Assembly (NCBI GenBank): GCA_963839475.1
Contig: CAWIVH010000005.1
Location: 71,865-135,864, forward strand
Direction: 5' to 3'
Length of the DNA stretch: 64,000 nt
Source of the DNA: CAWIVH01 sp963839475
GTDB taxonomy: Bacteria; Acidobacteriota; UBA6911
Below are positions 35,417 to 44,862 of this stretch, piece after piece; the stretch's first letter is position 1; each line of letters opens with the position of its first letter. The notes beneath the pieces are model-generated. The model searched no databases. It was not told the origin of the DNA and saw nothing but the letters and a program-made list of their open reading frames with translations. Made by a program: the position numbers and the translations under genes.

Positions 35417-35881
35417 CTACTTCCTCAGGGGCTCTACCGGAAATACCAAACCCTTCGCGTATTTCAGGTGAATGGAAGTCACACCTTTGAGGCTCCTGGA
35501 AATCGATCGGAGCTGTGCCATCATCAACCCGACGAGCCCGATGCCTGCCCGGCTGCCAAAACGGGAAAATTCCTGCCGAACAGCGATATGGAGCAAAACA
35601 ATGGTTTCGATATCTACCCTGGAATAAACCATGACGCCGACCAGCGATGCCCTATCCGTAGTGTCTTCCAGGGCAAAAACGGTTTGGGTGCCCGGCAGAT
35701 TTTCGAGGCGGACCCGCAGCCGCTCATTTTCGATGTAAATGCTCGGCACGCCATACTCCTGGATGGAGTCATGGATGCCCGGGAGATTCCGGCTCTGTTG
35801 GGGGTTGAAGAAGAGCAGTTTTTCCAGATCTTCGAGATATTCACTACTCAGGGTCGAGCAGAAACCGATTCTTGGCTTCAT
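35417..35881 (-). CDS. Small protein with GNAT-like features, unknown function
   Basis: A protein of 154 residues (from the ATG at 35881; GGAGG ten bases upstream). The stretch RASLVGVMVYSRVDIETIVL, then LHIAVRQEFSRFG, then GIGLVGLMMAQLRSISRSL, resembles beta4-loop-alpha3 of acetyltransferases of the GNAT fold, with the CoA-binding glycine-rich turn only weakly present. The frame stays open upstream to 36091, but the upstream part is low-complexity and unconvincing. It could be a degenerate acetyltransferase. It is divergent from the CadC-like gene. Confidence 0.5.
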   Translation of the reverse strand: MKPRIGFCSTLSSEYLEDLEKLLFFNPQQSRNLPGIHDSIQEYGVPSIYIENERLRVRLENLPGTQTVFALEDTTDRASLVGVMVYSRVDIETIVLLHIAVRQEFSRFGSRAGIGLVGLMMAQLRSISRSLKGVTSIHLKYAKGLVFPVEPLRK

Positions 35882-36120
35882 CCGGTTGCAGCCTCCAGGT
35901 GACAACAGCGCTGATTTAAGGAATTTACATCTCTTTAAGGTGTCGCAGGAAGATTTTTTGATCCGAAAAGCGATTTTCATCGTATCGAATGGTAAGCTGG
36001 CGTACATGTGTGCAAAGTCGTCGGCCGGGGCCATTTTTCCCTTGTCAGGCCATGGAACATTCCTGGACCAGGGGGATGAGCTCCATTTCACGCCTTTATC
36101 ACCTGCTGTGGAGGTCCTAA

Positions 36121-37761
36121 ATGGGCCGTCGATTCCGTATCGGCGATTGGTTGGTGGAGCCGGATCTCAACCGGATAACTCGAGATATCAAATCGGTTCA
36201 AATAGAGCCCAAGGTCATTGAGGTGCTGGCCTTCATGGCGGAACATCCTGGGGATGTCCTATCTCAAAAAGAGATCATGAAGGCAGTATGGCCCGATACA
36301 TTCGTAAGCAATGAAGTCCTGACCTATTCGATTTGGGAGCTTCGGAAAGCATTTGGCGACGACGCGAAGAACCCGCGTATCATTCAAACCATTCCTCGGC
36401 GCGGTTACCGGTTGATCGCCCCGGTGGTTCGATTTTCCGGATCGCCGGTGTCGGATTTGCCCTCGGTCGCGGTCATGGCGTTTTCCGATATGAGCCCTGC
36501 CCAGGATCAAGGCTATTTTTGTGACGGGATTGCCGAAGAAATCACACACAACCTCGCCCGGCTCAAAGACCTCCGCGTCGTGTCACGTTCGTCGGCGTTT
36601 TCCTTCAAGGGGAAACAGGAGGATGTGCGGGTCATCGGGGCCAAACTTGGAGTGGCGTCGGTTCTGGAGGGTAGCGTACGCAAAATTGAAAACCGGCTGC
36701 GGGTCACGGTGCAGCTGGTGAATGTTGCCGACGGGTGCCATCTTTTTTCAGAAAGGTACGATCGGGAAATCAGTGATATTTTTGCGATCCAGGATGAAAT
36801 TGCCCACAGCATTGCCGCGAGCCTCAAGGTGACACTCAGCCCGGTGGAAAGCGCCGCCTTGGGAAGAGGTCACACCAGCGATCTCCAGGCGTATGATTAT
36901 TATCTTCGCGGCAGGCAGTTCTATTATCAATACAAGAAAAAAGGCATCGAGTTCGCCCTGAAGATGTTTTCGAGGGCCATTGAACTCGATGGCTCCTACG
37001 CTCGCGCCTATGCGGGTATTGCCGACTGCTGTTCCTGGCTCTTCCTGAACGCGGGGAATCATGATCCGCATCGCCTGCAGGCGGATGAGGCGAGCAGGAA
37101 AGCCATCGAACTCGATCCGGAGTCGGCGGAAGCTCATGCTTCTCGCGGCGTAGCGCTCTCCCTTCAGGACAACCACTGGGAGGAAACGAGAGGAGCCTTT
37201 GAAGATGCGATCCGCCTGGGCCCCTGGCTTTACGAATCCTATTATTTTTATGCCCGCGTTTCGTTCGCGCGGGGAGATTCTCTGAAGGCGATCGGGCTTT
37301 ATGAAAAGGCCTGCGAGGTTCATCCCCAGGATTACCAGGCCCCATTATTGATGGCTCAAATCTACGCGGATCTTGGGCGCATCGAGGAAGCTGCCGCATC
37401 GCGGCATCGCGGCGTGAAACTGGCCGAGGAGAGATTGAAATCCTATCCGGATGATACCCGGGCCCTGTACATGGGTGCCAACGGGCTGGTGGCTCTCGGC
37501 GATATCAGCAAAGGGCTGGAGTGGGCGAGGCAGGCTCTGGAATTGGAGCCCGAGGAGCCCATGGTTGTGTACAATGTGGCATGTATTCAGTCGCTTGCTG
37601 GAAAAATCGAGGAAGCCATCGACCTGCTCGACAGGGCCGTGCGGAATGGTTTGATGCATCGGGGGTGGGTAGAGCATGACAGCAACCTGGATCCGCTGCG
37701 TTCTCATCCCCGCTACCAGGCACTCATGGATTTGTTTGACCAGCTCGCTTTGGTCCATTGA
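36121..37761 (+). CDS. ToxR/CadC-type winged-helix regulator with TolB-like and TPR domains
   Basis: A 546-residue protein. Residues 1-100 form an OmpR/PhoB-type winged helix (IEPKVIEVLAFMAEHPGDVL; VWPDTFVSNEVLTYSIWELR). Residues 110-240 resemble the adenylate-cyclase-associated TolB-like domain (PSVAVMAFSDMSPAQDQGYF, FSERYDREISDIFAIQDEIA). Residues about 265-520 hold TPR repeats. No clear membrane segment separates the parts, unlike classical CadC, so it may be cytosolic. This domain mix is common in Acidobacteria. GGAGG lies six bases before the ATG. It may control the DUF1549/DUF1501/PPC genes that follow immediately. Confidence 0.88.
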   Translation: MGRRFRIGDWLVEPDLNRITRDIKSVQIEPKVIEVLAFMAEHPGDVLSQKEIMKAVWPDTFVSNEVLTYSIWELRKAFGDDAKNPRIIQTIPRRGYRLIAPVVRFSGSPVSDLPSVAVMAFSDMSPAQDQGYFCDGIAEEITHNLARLKDLRVVSRSSAFSFKGKQEDVRVIGAKLGVASVLEGSVRKIENRLRVTVQLVNVADGCHLFSERYDREISDIFAIQDEIAHSIAASLKVTLSPVESAALGRGHTSDLQAYDYYLRGRQFYYQYKKKGIEFALKMFSRAIELDGSYARAYAGIADCCSWLFLNAGNHDPHRLQADEASRKAIELDPESAEAHASRGVALSLQDNHWEETRGAFEDAIRLGPWLYESYYFYARVSFARGDSLKAIGLYEKACEVHPQDYQAPLLMAQIYADLGRIEEAAASRHRGVKLAEERLKSYPDDTRALYMGANGLVALGDISKGLEWARQALELEPEEPMVVYNVACIQSLAGKIEEAIDLLDRAVRNGLMHRGWVEHDSNLDPLRSHPRYQALMDLFDQLALVH

Positions 37762-37765
37762 TGCC

Positions 37766-39343
37766 ATGCCGAGGTCGGCTCAAAGACCGAATATTGCATT
37801 CCTCCTGCTGATTGGCGTGCTGGCTAATCCTTTCGGAGTGGCCATGGGCCGCACTCCGAATGCCCTGTCCGCAGCTGCCAAGGTCGACAAACTGGTCCTC
37901 GGCCGGCTGGGCAAGATGAAGATCCAGCCCGCAGAGCCCTGCCCGGATGAAGTATTTGTGCGACGTGTCTATCTCGACGTCATCGGCACTCTTCCGACTG
38001 CCGGTGAAGCACGGGATTTTCTCCGGAGCCGAGATCCCCGCAAACGCAGCCTCCTCATAGACCAGCTTCTCACGCGCGAGGAGTATGCCGATTACTGGGC
38101 CATGAAATGGGGAGATTTGCTCCGGATCAAAGCCGAATTTCCCATAAACCTCTGGCCCAATGCCGTCCAGGCGTATCACAGGTGGATCCGTACGAGCCTC
38201 AGTGAAAACCTCTCCTATGATCGGTTCGTCCGAGAATTGCTGACGTCCAGCGGCAGCAATTTCAGGGTTCCGCAAGTCAATTTCTATAGGGCGGTGCAAA
38301 GCAAAGACCCCCCGGGGCTTGCCCAGGCTGTAGCCCTGACGTTTATGGGTTCGAGGGTCGAAAACTGGCCAAAAGAGCGCCTGGACGGAATGGTGATGTT
38401 TTTTTCACAGCTCGGATTCAAATCCACGTCGGAATGGAAGGAAGAGATTGTTTATTTCGCTCCGAGCGATACCGCTGCGGTATCCGGAGGAATCTTGAAA
38501 GCCAAATTCCCCGATGGTTCGGGAGCAAAGCTGAGCCGGGATCATGATCCGCGCGTTGTTTTTGCCGATTGGCTGATTCAACCGAAAAATCCCTGGTTCG
38601 CGCGCAATATCGTCAACCGGGTCTGGTTTTGGCTGCTGGGCAGGGGAATCGTTCACGAGCCGGACGACCTCCGCCCCGATAACCCCCCGGTCCATCCCCA
38701 ACTGCTGGCTCTCCTCGAAAAAGAGCTCATCGACTCCCGGTACGATTTAAAGCATGTCTACCGGCTGATCCTGAATTCAAAGACCTATCAGCTTTCGTCG
38801 ATCCCGCGATCCAGCCGGCCGGAGGCGGCATCCAACTTTGCCAGCTATCCGTTGCGAAGGCTGGAAGCCGAGGTTCTAATCGATGCAATTTGCCAGGTAA
38901 CGGGCTCCACCGAGCAATATTCCAGCGCCATACCGGAACCCTATACCTTTATTCCGGAAGGGCAAAGATCCATCGCGCTGCCCGACGGCAGCATCACCAG
39001 CGCTTTCCTGGACATGTTCGGGCGCTCAGCGCGAAACACGGGGTTGGAATCTGAAAGGAACAATCGCGTATCGGCAGGGCAAAAACTTCACTTGTTGAAT
39101 TCGAGCCATATCCAGACCAAAATCCAGCAAAGCTCCAAGCTCCGAACGATCCTCCAGTCGGGGAGCGGGCCGCGTGAGTTGGTAAGCGAAATCTACCTCA
39201 CGGTGCTTTCGCGTTTTCCGACCGATGAGGAACTGAAAATTGTAGCCGCCTATTTTCTGCCGGCGAAAGGCAACCGGTGGCCGCCAGCGGTTGATCTGAT
39301 CTGGGCGTTGATGAATAGTGCGGAATTTGCGTTCCGTCATTGA
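37766..39343 (+). CDS. DUF1549/DUF1553 domain protein (planctomycete-type)
   Basis: A 525-residue secreted protein with a signal peptide (NIAFLLLIGVLANPFGVAMG) and the DUF1549 (about 40-200, EVFVRRVYLDVIGTLPTAGE, DQLLTREEYADYWAMKWGDL) and DUF1553 (about 260-520, NPWFARNIVNRVWFWLLGRG) domains in the usual order. These pairs, abundant in Planctomycetes and Solibacter-like Acidobacteria, are linked to polymer or sulfated-polysaccharide degradation, but the reaction is unknown. I chose ATG at 37766, just after the stop of the regulator gene, because a longer frame from 37676 lies inside it. It forms a unit with the DUF1501 and PPC genes. Confidence 0.88.
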   Translation: MPRSAQRPNIAFLLLIGVLANPFGVAMGRTPNALSAAAKVDKLVLGRLGKMKIQPAEPCPDEVFVRRVYLDVIGTLPTAGEARDFLRSRDPRKRSLLIDQLLTREEYADYWAMKWGDLLRIKAEFPINLWPNAVQAYHRWIRTSLSENLSYDRFVRELLTSSGSNFRVPQVNFYRAVQSKDPPGLAQAVALTFMGSRVENWPKERLDGMVMFFSQLGFKSTSEWKEEIVYFAPSDTAAVSGGILKAKFPDGSGAKLSRDHDPRVVFADWLIQPKNPWFARNIVNRVWFWLLGRGIVHEPDDLRPDNPPVHPQLLALLEKELIDSRYDLKHVYRLILNSKTYQLSSIPRSSRPEAASNFASYPLRRLEAEVLIDAICQVTGSTEQYSSAIPEPYTFIPEGQRSIALPDGSITSAFLDMFGRSARNTGLESERNNRVSAGQKLHLLNSSHIQTKIQQSSKLRTILQSGSGPRELVSEIYLTVLSRFPTDEELKIVAAYFLPAKGNRWPPAVDLIWALMNSAEFAFRH

Positions 39344-39507
39344 GTAGCGGGATCATGATTGCCACAGACGCTTGTCAGGAGGATGACTCCGTCCGTGCCG
39401 GGCGACGATGGGCAGTTTTCGTGAAACATAGGTTTTTATCCCAAAACGCTTAAGGTGCATTCTTTGAGATTGAATTTTAAGCCCGGGGTTTTGAGGGCTC
39501 CGTTTCC

Positions 39508-40893
39508 ATGAACAAGGTCAACAGCAATCAGATTGGGATGGACAGGAAACCGTTTGTTCGAATGCGGGCATTGAATGAACAGGCATGGTCGCGACGCATC
39601 GTGCTTCGGATCGGCACCTGCGGTGCAATCGGGTCGTTGATGGGAAGGTTTTCCGGCACGACGGATCTTCACGCGCATCCGCCCGCGAAGGCCAAATCGG
39701 TGATTCAGATCTGGATGTGGGGAGGACCATCCCATCTCGACACCTTCGACCCAAAGCCGGAGGCAGGCAATGACTACTGCGGGCCTCTCAATAAACCTGT
39801 GGCCACCCATGTGGATGGAATCAGGATTTCCGAGCTTCTTCCCCGCCTGGCTGCCCAGGCGGACAAATATTCGATCATCCGCAGCATGACACATGGCGTC
39901 AATGCGCACGAGACCGCGGCCTATATGGTGCAGACAGGCCGCAAGGCGGGGGAGCGCTTCGTTTTTCCCTGTGTCGGGGCGGTTGTATCGCTGTTCAAAG
40001 GCTATGCCGCCGGCTACCGTGGACTGGTGCCGCCTTACATCGTGCTTACGCAGCCTCAAGGGCGGTTTTCCGAAGAAGGATTTCTCGGACAGCGGTTCAA
40101 GCCTTTTTCTACAGGAGGCGATCCGGCTCAAAACCGTTTTGCTGTGGAAGGGATCTCGGCACCCGGGATCACTGAACAGAGGCAGAAAGACAGAAGGGAA
40201 CTGCTGCGACAGCTCGATATCCTGAGCCGCAAGATGCCGGGCGACCCTGTGCTTCGGGCCAACGAAGAAGCCACGAATCAGGCCTACGAGCTGATTCTTG
40301 GCGATGCCGGCAAAGTATTCGACCTCTCCCAGGAGAGCGACAAAACCAGGGACGATTATGGCCGCAACACCTTCGGTCAATCGTGTCTTGCGGCCCGCAG
40401 GCTGGTTGAGCGGGGCGTTCCTTACGTCACCATCAATTACCAAGGTTGGGACACTCATCGTCAGCACTTTCAGATCATGCGGCAAAAGCTGCCCCAAATG
40501 GACGCGGGCATGTCCGCTCTGATCCAGGACCTCTCGGATAAAGGCCTGCTTGATAGCACCATCGTCTGGTGGAGCGGCGAGTTCGGTCGAACTCCGAAGA
40601 TTCAATGGGAATCTCCCTGGAATGGCGGCAGGGGGCATTATGGCCGGGTTTTCTCAGCCCTCGTGGCCGGCGGCGGATTCAAAGGAGGTCGCGTTGTGGG
40701 CGCATCGGATGCTCGGGGTGAGGAGGTAAAGGATCGTCCGGTGTATCCCTGTGATCTCCTTGGCAGCATTTATGAGTTAATGGGAATCGATCCGGAAACC
40801 AAGCTCCCCAATCCCCTGGGACTCGACCTCCGCGCCACCCCTTCACCCGGGGACGATATTCCCTCCGCCGGGCGCCTTAGGGAAATAATGTAG
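39508..40893 (+). CDS. DUF1501 domain protein (Tat substrate)
   Basis: A 461-residue protein of the DUF1501 family, which is alkaline-phosphatase-superfamily-like (VIQIWMWGGPSHLDTFDPKP; IVWWSGEFGRTPKIQWESPW; GRGHYGRVFSALVAGGGFKG). A twin-arginine signal is visible (SRRIVLRIGTCG, residues about 29-40). The family is almost always encoded next to DUF1549/DUF1553 proteins, as here. The possible metal ligands (conserved D/H of the phosphatase fold) are present. Start is ATG 39508, or 39538 downstream. Activity unknown. Confidence 0.87.
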   Translation: MNKVNSNQIGMDRKPFVRMRALNEQAWSRRIVLRIGTCGAIGSLMGRFSGTTDLHAHPPAKAKSVIQIWMWGGPSHLDTFDPKPEAGNDYCGPLNKPVATHVDGIRISELLPRLAAQADKYSIIRSMTHGVNAHETAAYMVQTGRKAGERFVFPCVGAVVSLFKGYAAGYRGLVPPYIVLTQPQGRFSEEGFLGQRFKPFSTGGDPAQNRFAVEGISAPGITEQRQKDRRELLRQLDILSRKMPGDPVLRANEEATNQAYELILGDAGKVFDLSQESDKTRDDYGRNTFGQSCLAARRLVERGVPYVTINYQGWDTHRQHFQIMRQKLPQMDAGMSALIQDLSDKGLLDSTIVWWSGEFGRTPKIQWESPWNGGRGHYGRVFSALVAGGGFKGGRVVGASDARGEEVKDRPVYPCDLLGSIYELMGIDPETKLPNPLGLDLRATPSPGDDIPSAGRLREIM

Positions 40894-40942
40894 CGAATAT
40901 GAGGCCGGCATACCTTGCCACGGTTTTTTCAGGAACCGATTT

Positions 40943-43225
40943 ATGAAGCAGATGAAATGGATTCTGGCCGCCTGCCTGATTGCGCTATTTCACCCGGTGA
41001 TTGTGGCGCGCGCCCAGCAGAATTCTCCTCACCTTGCCTATGCGTTGCCGGCCGGCGGCAGGCAGGGATCCTCCGTTCAGGTACGACTTGGCGGCCAATT
41101 CCTTACCGGTGTAACGGGAGTTCATTTTTCCGGGACCGGTCTCCAGGCTTCGGTCGGCGAATACCAGCGACCGATGAATGGGGGCCAGGCCGCAAAACTC
41201 CGGGAGCGGCTCCAGGAACTGCAGAAGCAGACAGGTGATTCAGCTGCCGAAAGGGAAATCCTTGAAATCCGTTTGAAACTCTTTGTTTTCTCCATCGAAC
41301 GGAATGCGATTCCGGTCCTGGCCGAATCCATCCTGCTTCGAATCGATATTGCACCGGATGCGAGGCCTGGGCGCCGTGAACTCCGTGTTGCGACATCACA
41401 GGGCTTATCCAATCCAATAGTTTTTTATGTCGGCTGCTTTGAGGAATTTACCGAAACAGAGGTGATCAAGCCGGCAGCTGCAACCGGAATGAATCAGGCG
41501 CAGTTCATCATTCCACCAACCGACATTCCGATAACGCTGCCGTCCACCATCAATGGACGCATCAAGCCGGTGGCTTCGCGAATTCCCGCCCGCCAGGGTC
41601 CGCCGTTTACCCCCGGGGATGTCGACAGGTTCCGATTTCATGCCCGCAAAGGACAGCATCTAGTTGTGCATGCCCTCGCGCGCGGTCTTATTCCCTATCT
41701 GGCCGACACAGTCCCGGGATGGTTCCAATCCGTTATCTCACTGCTGGGGCCCGGCGGGCAGAAGGTCGCCTTCGAAGACGACTACCGGTTCGACCCGGAT
41801 CCCGTGCTTCACTACCGGGTGCAGGCGGACGGAGAATATGTTCTTGAAATCAGAGATGCGCTGTTCAGAGGGAGAGAGGATTTTGTTTATCGCATTACAA
41901 TCGGCGAACTGCCGTTCATCACAAGCGCTTTTCCTCTCGGCGGCCCGGCAGGCACAAAGACGGTGGTCAACCTCTCAGGATTCAATCTGCGGCAACAGCA
42001 GGTGACGATGGATTTGCGGGGCCGGGAGGCCGGGAATTATCCCCTGGTTTCAGACGAAGGCGGGCCATGGTCCAATTCCATCCCTTTTACCGCCGACGTC
42101 ATGACCGAGGTGATGGAGAAGGAACCCAACAACGAGTCGAAACACGCACAAGCGATAGTCGTTTCCATCATAATCAACGGTAAGATCGATTCTCCGGGCG
42201 ATACCGACGTCTATCGGTTCGAAGGGCATGCCGGTGATAAGATCGTTGCGGAAGTCCTCGCGCGCCGCCTCAATTCCCCCTTGGATTCCATGTTGCTTTT
42301 GACGGACTCGACTGGCCGCCAATGGGCGGCCAATGACGATCACGAAGACAAAGGCTCCGGGTTGACCACTCACCATGCCGATTCCATGTTTCGCGTAACC
42401 CTTCCGCAGGATGGATTCTATTTCCTGGTATTAACTGATGCGCAGGGCAAAGGGGGCCCGGAATATGGGTACCGGCTGCGAATATCCGGCCCGCGGCCTG
42501 ATTTTGATCTTCGCGTGGTTCCTTCGGCTCTGAACGTGCGCGCCGGCATGAATGTTGCATTTTCAGTTTATGCGCTGAGAAAAGATGGTTTTGACGGGGA
42601 AATTCGTTTGGCTCTGCCGAACGCTCCTCCCGGATTTTCTCTTGCCGGCGCCAATATGCCTGCTGGTGTGGATCACCTGCGCCTGACCTTGTTGGCGCCT
42701 TCAAATCAGCAGAAGGAGCCTGTTTCACTGCGGCTCGAGGGGCTCGCGGTGATCCTGGGGAAGGAAGTGACACGCCTCGCGCTGCCGGCGGATGATCAAA
42801 TGCAGGCGTTCAGCTACAGGCACCTGGTCCCGGCGGAAGAATGGCTTGTATCGGTGCTGGGGCGCGGAGCCGCATCGGCGCGAATCCGCGTTCTGGGTGA
42901 CCTTCCGTTGAGAATTCCCGCCGGGGGAACAGCAGAGCTGATCCTGGCCCTGCCTCCGATATGGCAATCCCAGAAGCTGCAATTCGAGCTAAGCGAGCCT
43001 CCCGAGGGGATCAGCATCCTCACGACAACACCAGGGGCAGAGGGCGCCAAAGTCCTCTTTCAATGCGGCGAAGTGAAAGCCGGACGCATTTTGAAAGGAA
43101 ACCTCATTCTGTCTGCTTCCACCCCGCTGCCGGCTGCGAAGAGCCAGCCGATCTCAACCGAATCCCAAAGACGGGTCCAGACGGCCATACTCCCAGCAAT
43201 TCCGTTCGAGGTCATTCCACGGTGA
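40943..43225 (+). CDS. Secreted PPC-domain protein
   Basis: A 760-residue secreted protein with an N-terminal signal (WILAACLIALFHPVIVARAQ). The middle has two bacterial pre-peptidase C-terminal (PPC) beta-sandwich domains (about 210-310 and about 385-485; DVDRFRFHARKGQHLVVHAL and DTDVYRFEGHAGDKIVAEVL) that in other proteins bind surfaces or glycans. I see no peptidase domain. Two short coiled or Ig-like parts surround them. It closes the DUF1549/1553-DUF1501-PPC set; the three are likely one surface-exposed degradation unit. AGGAA lies about nine bases before ATG. Confidence 0.82.
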   Translation: MKQMKWILAACLIALFHPVIVARAQQNSPHLAYALPAGGRQGSSVQVRLGGQFLTGVTGVHFSGTGLQASVGEYQRPMNGGQAAKLRERLQELQKQTGDSAAEREILEIRLKLFVFSIERNAIPVLAESILLRIDIAPDARPGRRELRVATSQGLSNPIVFYVGCFEEFTETEVIKPAAATGMNQAQFIIPPTDIPITLPSTINGRIKPVASRIPARQGPPFTPGDVDRFRFHARKGQHLVVHALARGLIPYLADTVPGWFQSVISLLGPGGQKVAFEDDYRFDPDPVLHYRVQADGEYVLEIRDALFRGREDFVYRITIGELPFITSAFPLGGPAGTKTVVNLSGFNLRQQQVTMDLRGREAGNYPLVSDEGGPWSNSIPFTADVMTEVMEKEPNNESKHAQAIVVSIIINGKIDSPGDTDVYRFEGHAGDKIVAEVLARRLNSPLDSMLLLTDSTGRQWAANDDHEDKGSGLTTHHADSMFRVTLPQDGFYFLVLTDAQGKGGPEYGYRLRISGPRPDFDLRVVPSALNVRAGMNVAFSVYALRKDGFDGEIRLALPNAPPGFSLAGANMPAGVDHLRLTLLAPSNQQKEPVSLRLEGLAVILGKEVTRLALPADDQMQAFSYRHLVPAEEWLVSVLGRGAASARIRVLGDLPLRIPAGGTAELILALPPIWQSQKLQFELSEPPEGISILTTTPGAEGAKVLFQCGEVKAGRILKGNLILSASTPLPAAKSQPISTESQRRVQTAILPAIPFEVIPR

Positions 43226-43254
43226 ATTGTCTCGTGGTGTTAGAAAGGCTGGTT

Positions 43255-44571
43255 TTATTTTTGCCTGGAAGCGTTTGAGGCGTCCCTTGGGGCGGGAGCC
43301 TTGGGCTTGAGGCTCAAAGCAATAAAGGCGAGAACCAGGAGTCCGGCTCCCAGAACCGCGACTGCTCCCGAATAGCTCCCGGTTGTCCTTTTTACGAAGC
43401 CCACAACAGTCGGACCGGCAAAGCCTCCCAGGTTGCCTACTGAATTGATCCATGCAATGCCAGCGGCAGCTGCCGGACCGCTCAAAGAAGCAGTGGCGAG
43501 TGCCCAGAAGGGCCCCAGCATTCCTTTTACTCCAGCGAAGGCCAGGGTAAGCGCCGCGAGGGATAGTGCGACATTCGGTGCGAAAGCGCTTGCCGCGAAC
43601 CCCACGGCTCCGGCAAGGGCTGAGGCTGCCAGGTGCCAGCGACGCTCCCCGGTCCGGTCGGAGTGCCGTCCGTTTACCACCATGAAAATCGTTGCGGCCA
43701 GATAAGGAATGGCATTGAGCAGACCCACATGGAAATCACTGATTTTCGAAAAACTGCGAATGATCTGGGGCAGCCACATTTCACAGCCATAACCTCCCAT
43801 GTTCAGAAGAAAGTAAATGAGGCAGAACAGCCAGACCCGTCCACTGGTGAATGCATCCCTGATACGATGTTTCTGACCCGAATCCGTGGCGGCCTGGTCT
43901 CGGGCGAGTTCTGCTTCCACCCAATCCTTTTCGGCTTCCGTCAGCCATTTGGCCTTTCGTGGATTTTCAGGCAGGATGAAAAACACGAGCACCCCGATCA
44001 GCACCGCCGGGATACCCTCGACCAGGAAGAGCCACTGCCATCCAGCCAGGCCCTGCAAGCCGTCGAGTTGGAGAAGCTTCCCCGATATTGGCGAGTTGAA
44101 AAAACCGGCCAGGGTGCCTGCAGTGGAAAACAGCGCCACGGTGCGGGCCCGATCTTTCGACGGGTACCAGTACGTGAGATAGAGAATGACCCCGGGGAAA
44201 AAGCCGGCTTCTGCCGCGCCCAGCAGGAAGCGCATTGCATAGAAGCTCTCGGCACCTTTGATGAATATCATGGCCGACGAGACGAAACCCCATAGCACCA
44301 TGATGCGGGCGATCCAGATCCTGGCCCCGATCTTGTGGAGGATCAGGTTGCTTGGAACCTCAAAAATGAAATAGCCGATGAAGAAGAGTCCCGCACCCCA
44401 TCCGTAGATCTCGTAGTAGCGCGATGTATCTACGCCGAAGGCCTTCTGGAGCTGAAGGCCGGCAAAGCCGACGTTGATCCTGTCGATGTAGGCGATGATG
44501 TAGCAAAGAAAAAGGAGCGGGATCAGCCTCCAGGATATTTTGGCAACAACTCGATCGGGATGGACCTGCAT
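43255..44571 (-). CDS. MFS transporter, anion:cation symporter (ACS) type
   Basis: A 438-residue permease with 12 hydrophobic segments and the signature IAYIDRINVGFAGLQLQKAF near residue 25. The MFS motif WYPSKDRARTVALFSTAGTL near residue 131 matches the ACS family of sugar-acid, galactonate and phthalate symporters. The cargo is probably a small organic acid. It converges with the PPC gene and starts about 290 bases from the divergent ThuA gene. Cargo not predicted from the motifs. Confidence 0.9.
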   Translation of the reverse strand: MQVHPDRVVAKISWRLIPLLFLCYIIAYIDRINVGFAGLQLQKAFGVDTSRYYEIYGWGAGLFFIGYFIFEVPSNLILHKIGARIWIARIMVLWGFVSSAMIFIKGAESFYAMRFLLGAAEAGFFPGVILYLTYWYPSKDRARTVALFSTAGTLAGFFNSPISGKLLQLDGLQGLAGWQWLFLVEGIPAVLIGVLVFFILPENPRKAKWLTEAEKDWVEAELARDQAATDSGQKHRIRDAFTSGRVWLFCLIYFLLNMGGYGCEMWLPQIIRSFSKISDFHVGLLNAIPYLAATIFMVVNGRHSDRTGERRWHLAASALAGAVGFAASAFAPNVALSLAALTLAFAGVKGMLGPFWALATASLSGPAAAAGIAWINSVGNLGGFAGPTVVGFVKRTTGSYSGAVAVLGAGLLVLAFIALSLKPKAPAPRDASNASRQK

Positions 44572-44862
44572 CAGTTTTTCCTCTCATGCGTCCGGACCGG
44601 CGCTGCATCACCTTTGCGGCGCATCGTTTGTTCCGGTATTGCGCGCGGTCCGGCCGGGGCATGCGGGGTACTTTAGCACGGCGCAGCGGGCAGGCGCGCC
44701 TTGAATCTGGAATTAAATCAGCCCGATTCCATATCGACGGAAGGGGGAATTCATAAAGACCCCGTCCTGTCGGATTGAGGCCCTCTAAATATGGAAACTT
44801 ACTCGTCTTCTGGATTCAGCCAAATCATGCCAGTATTCTGATAAAGTGGTGGAGAGGTATCT

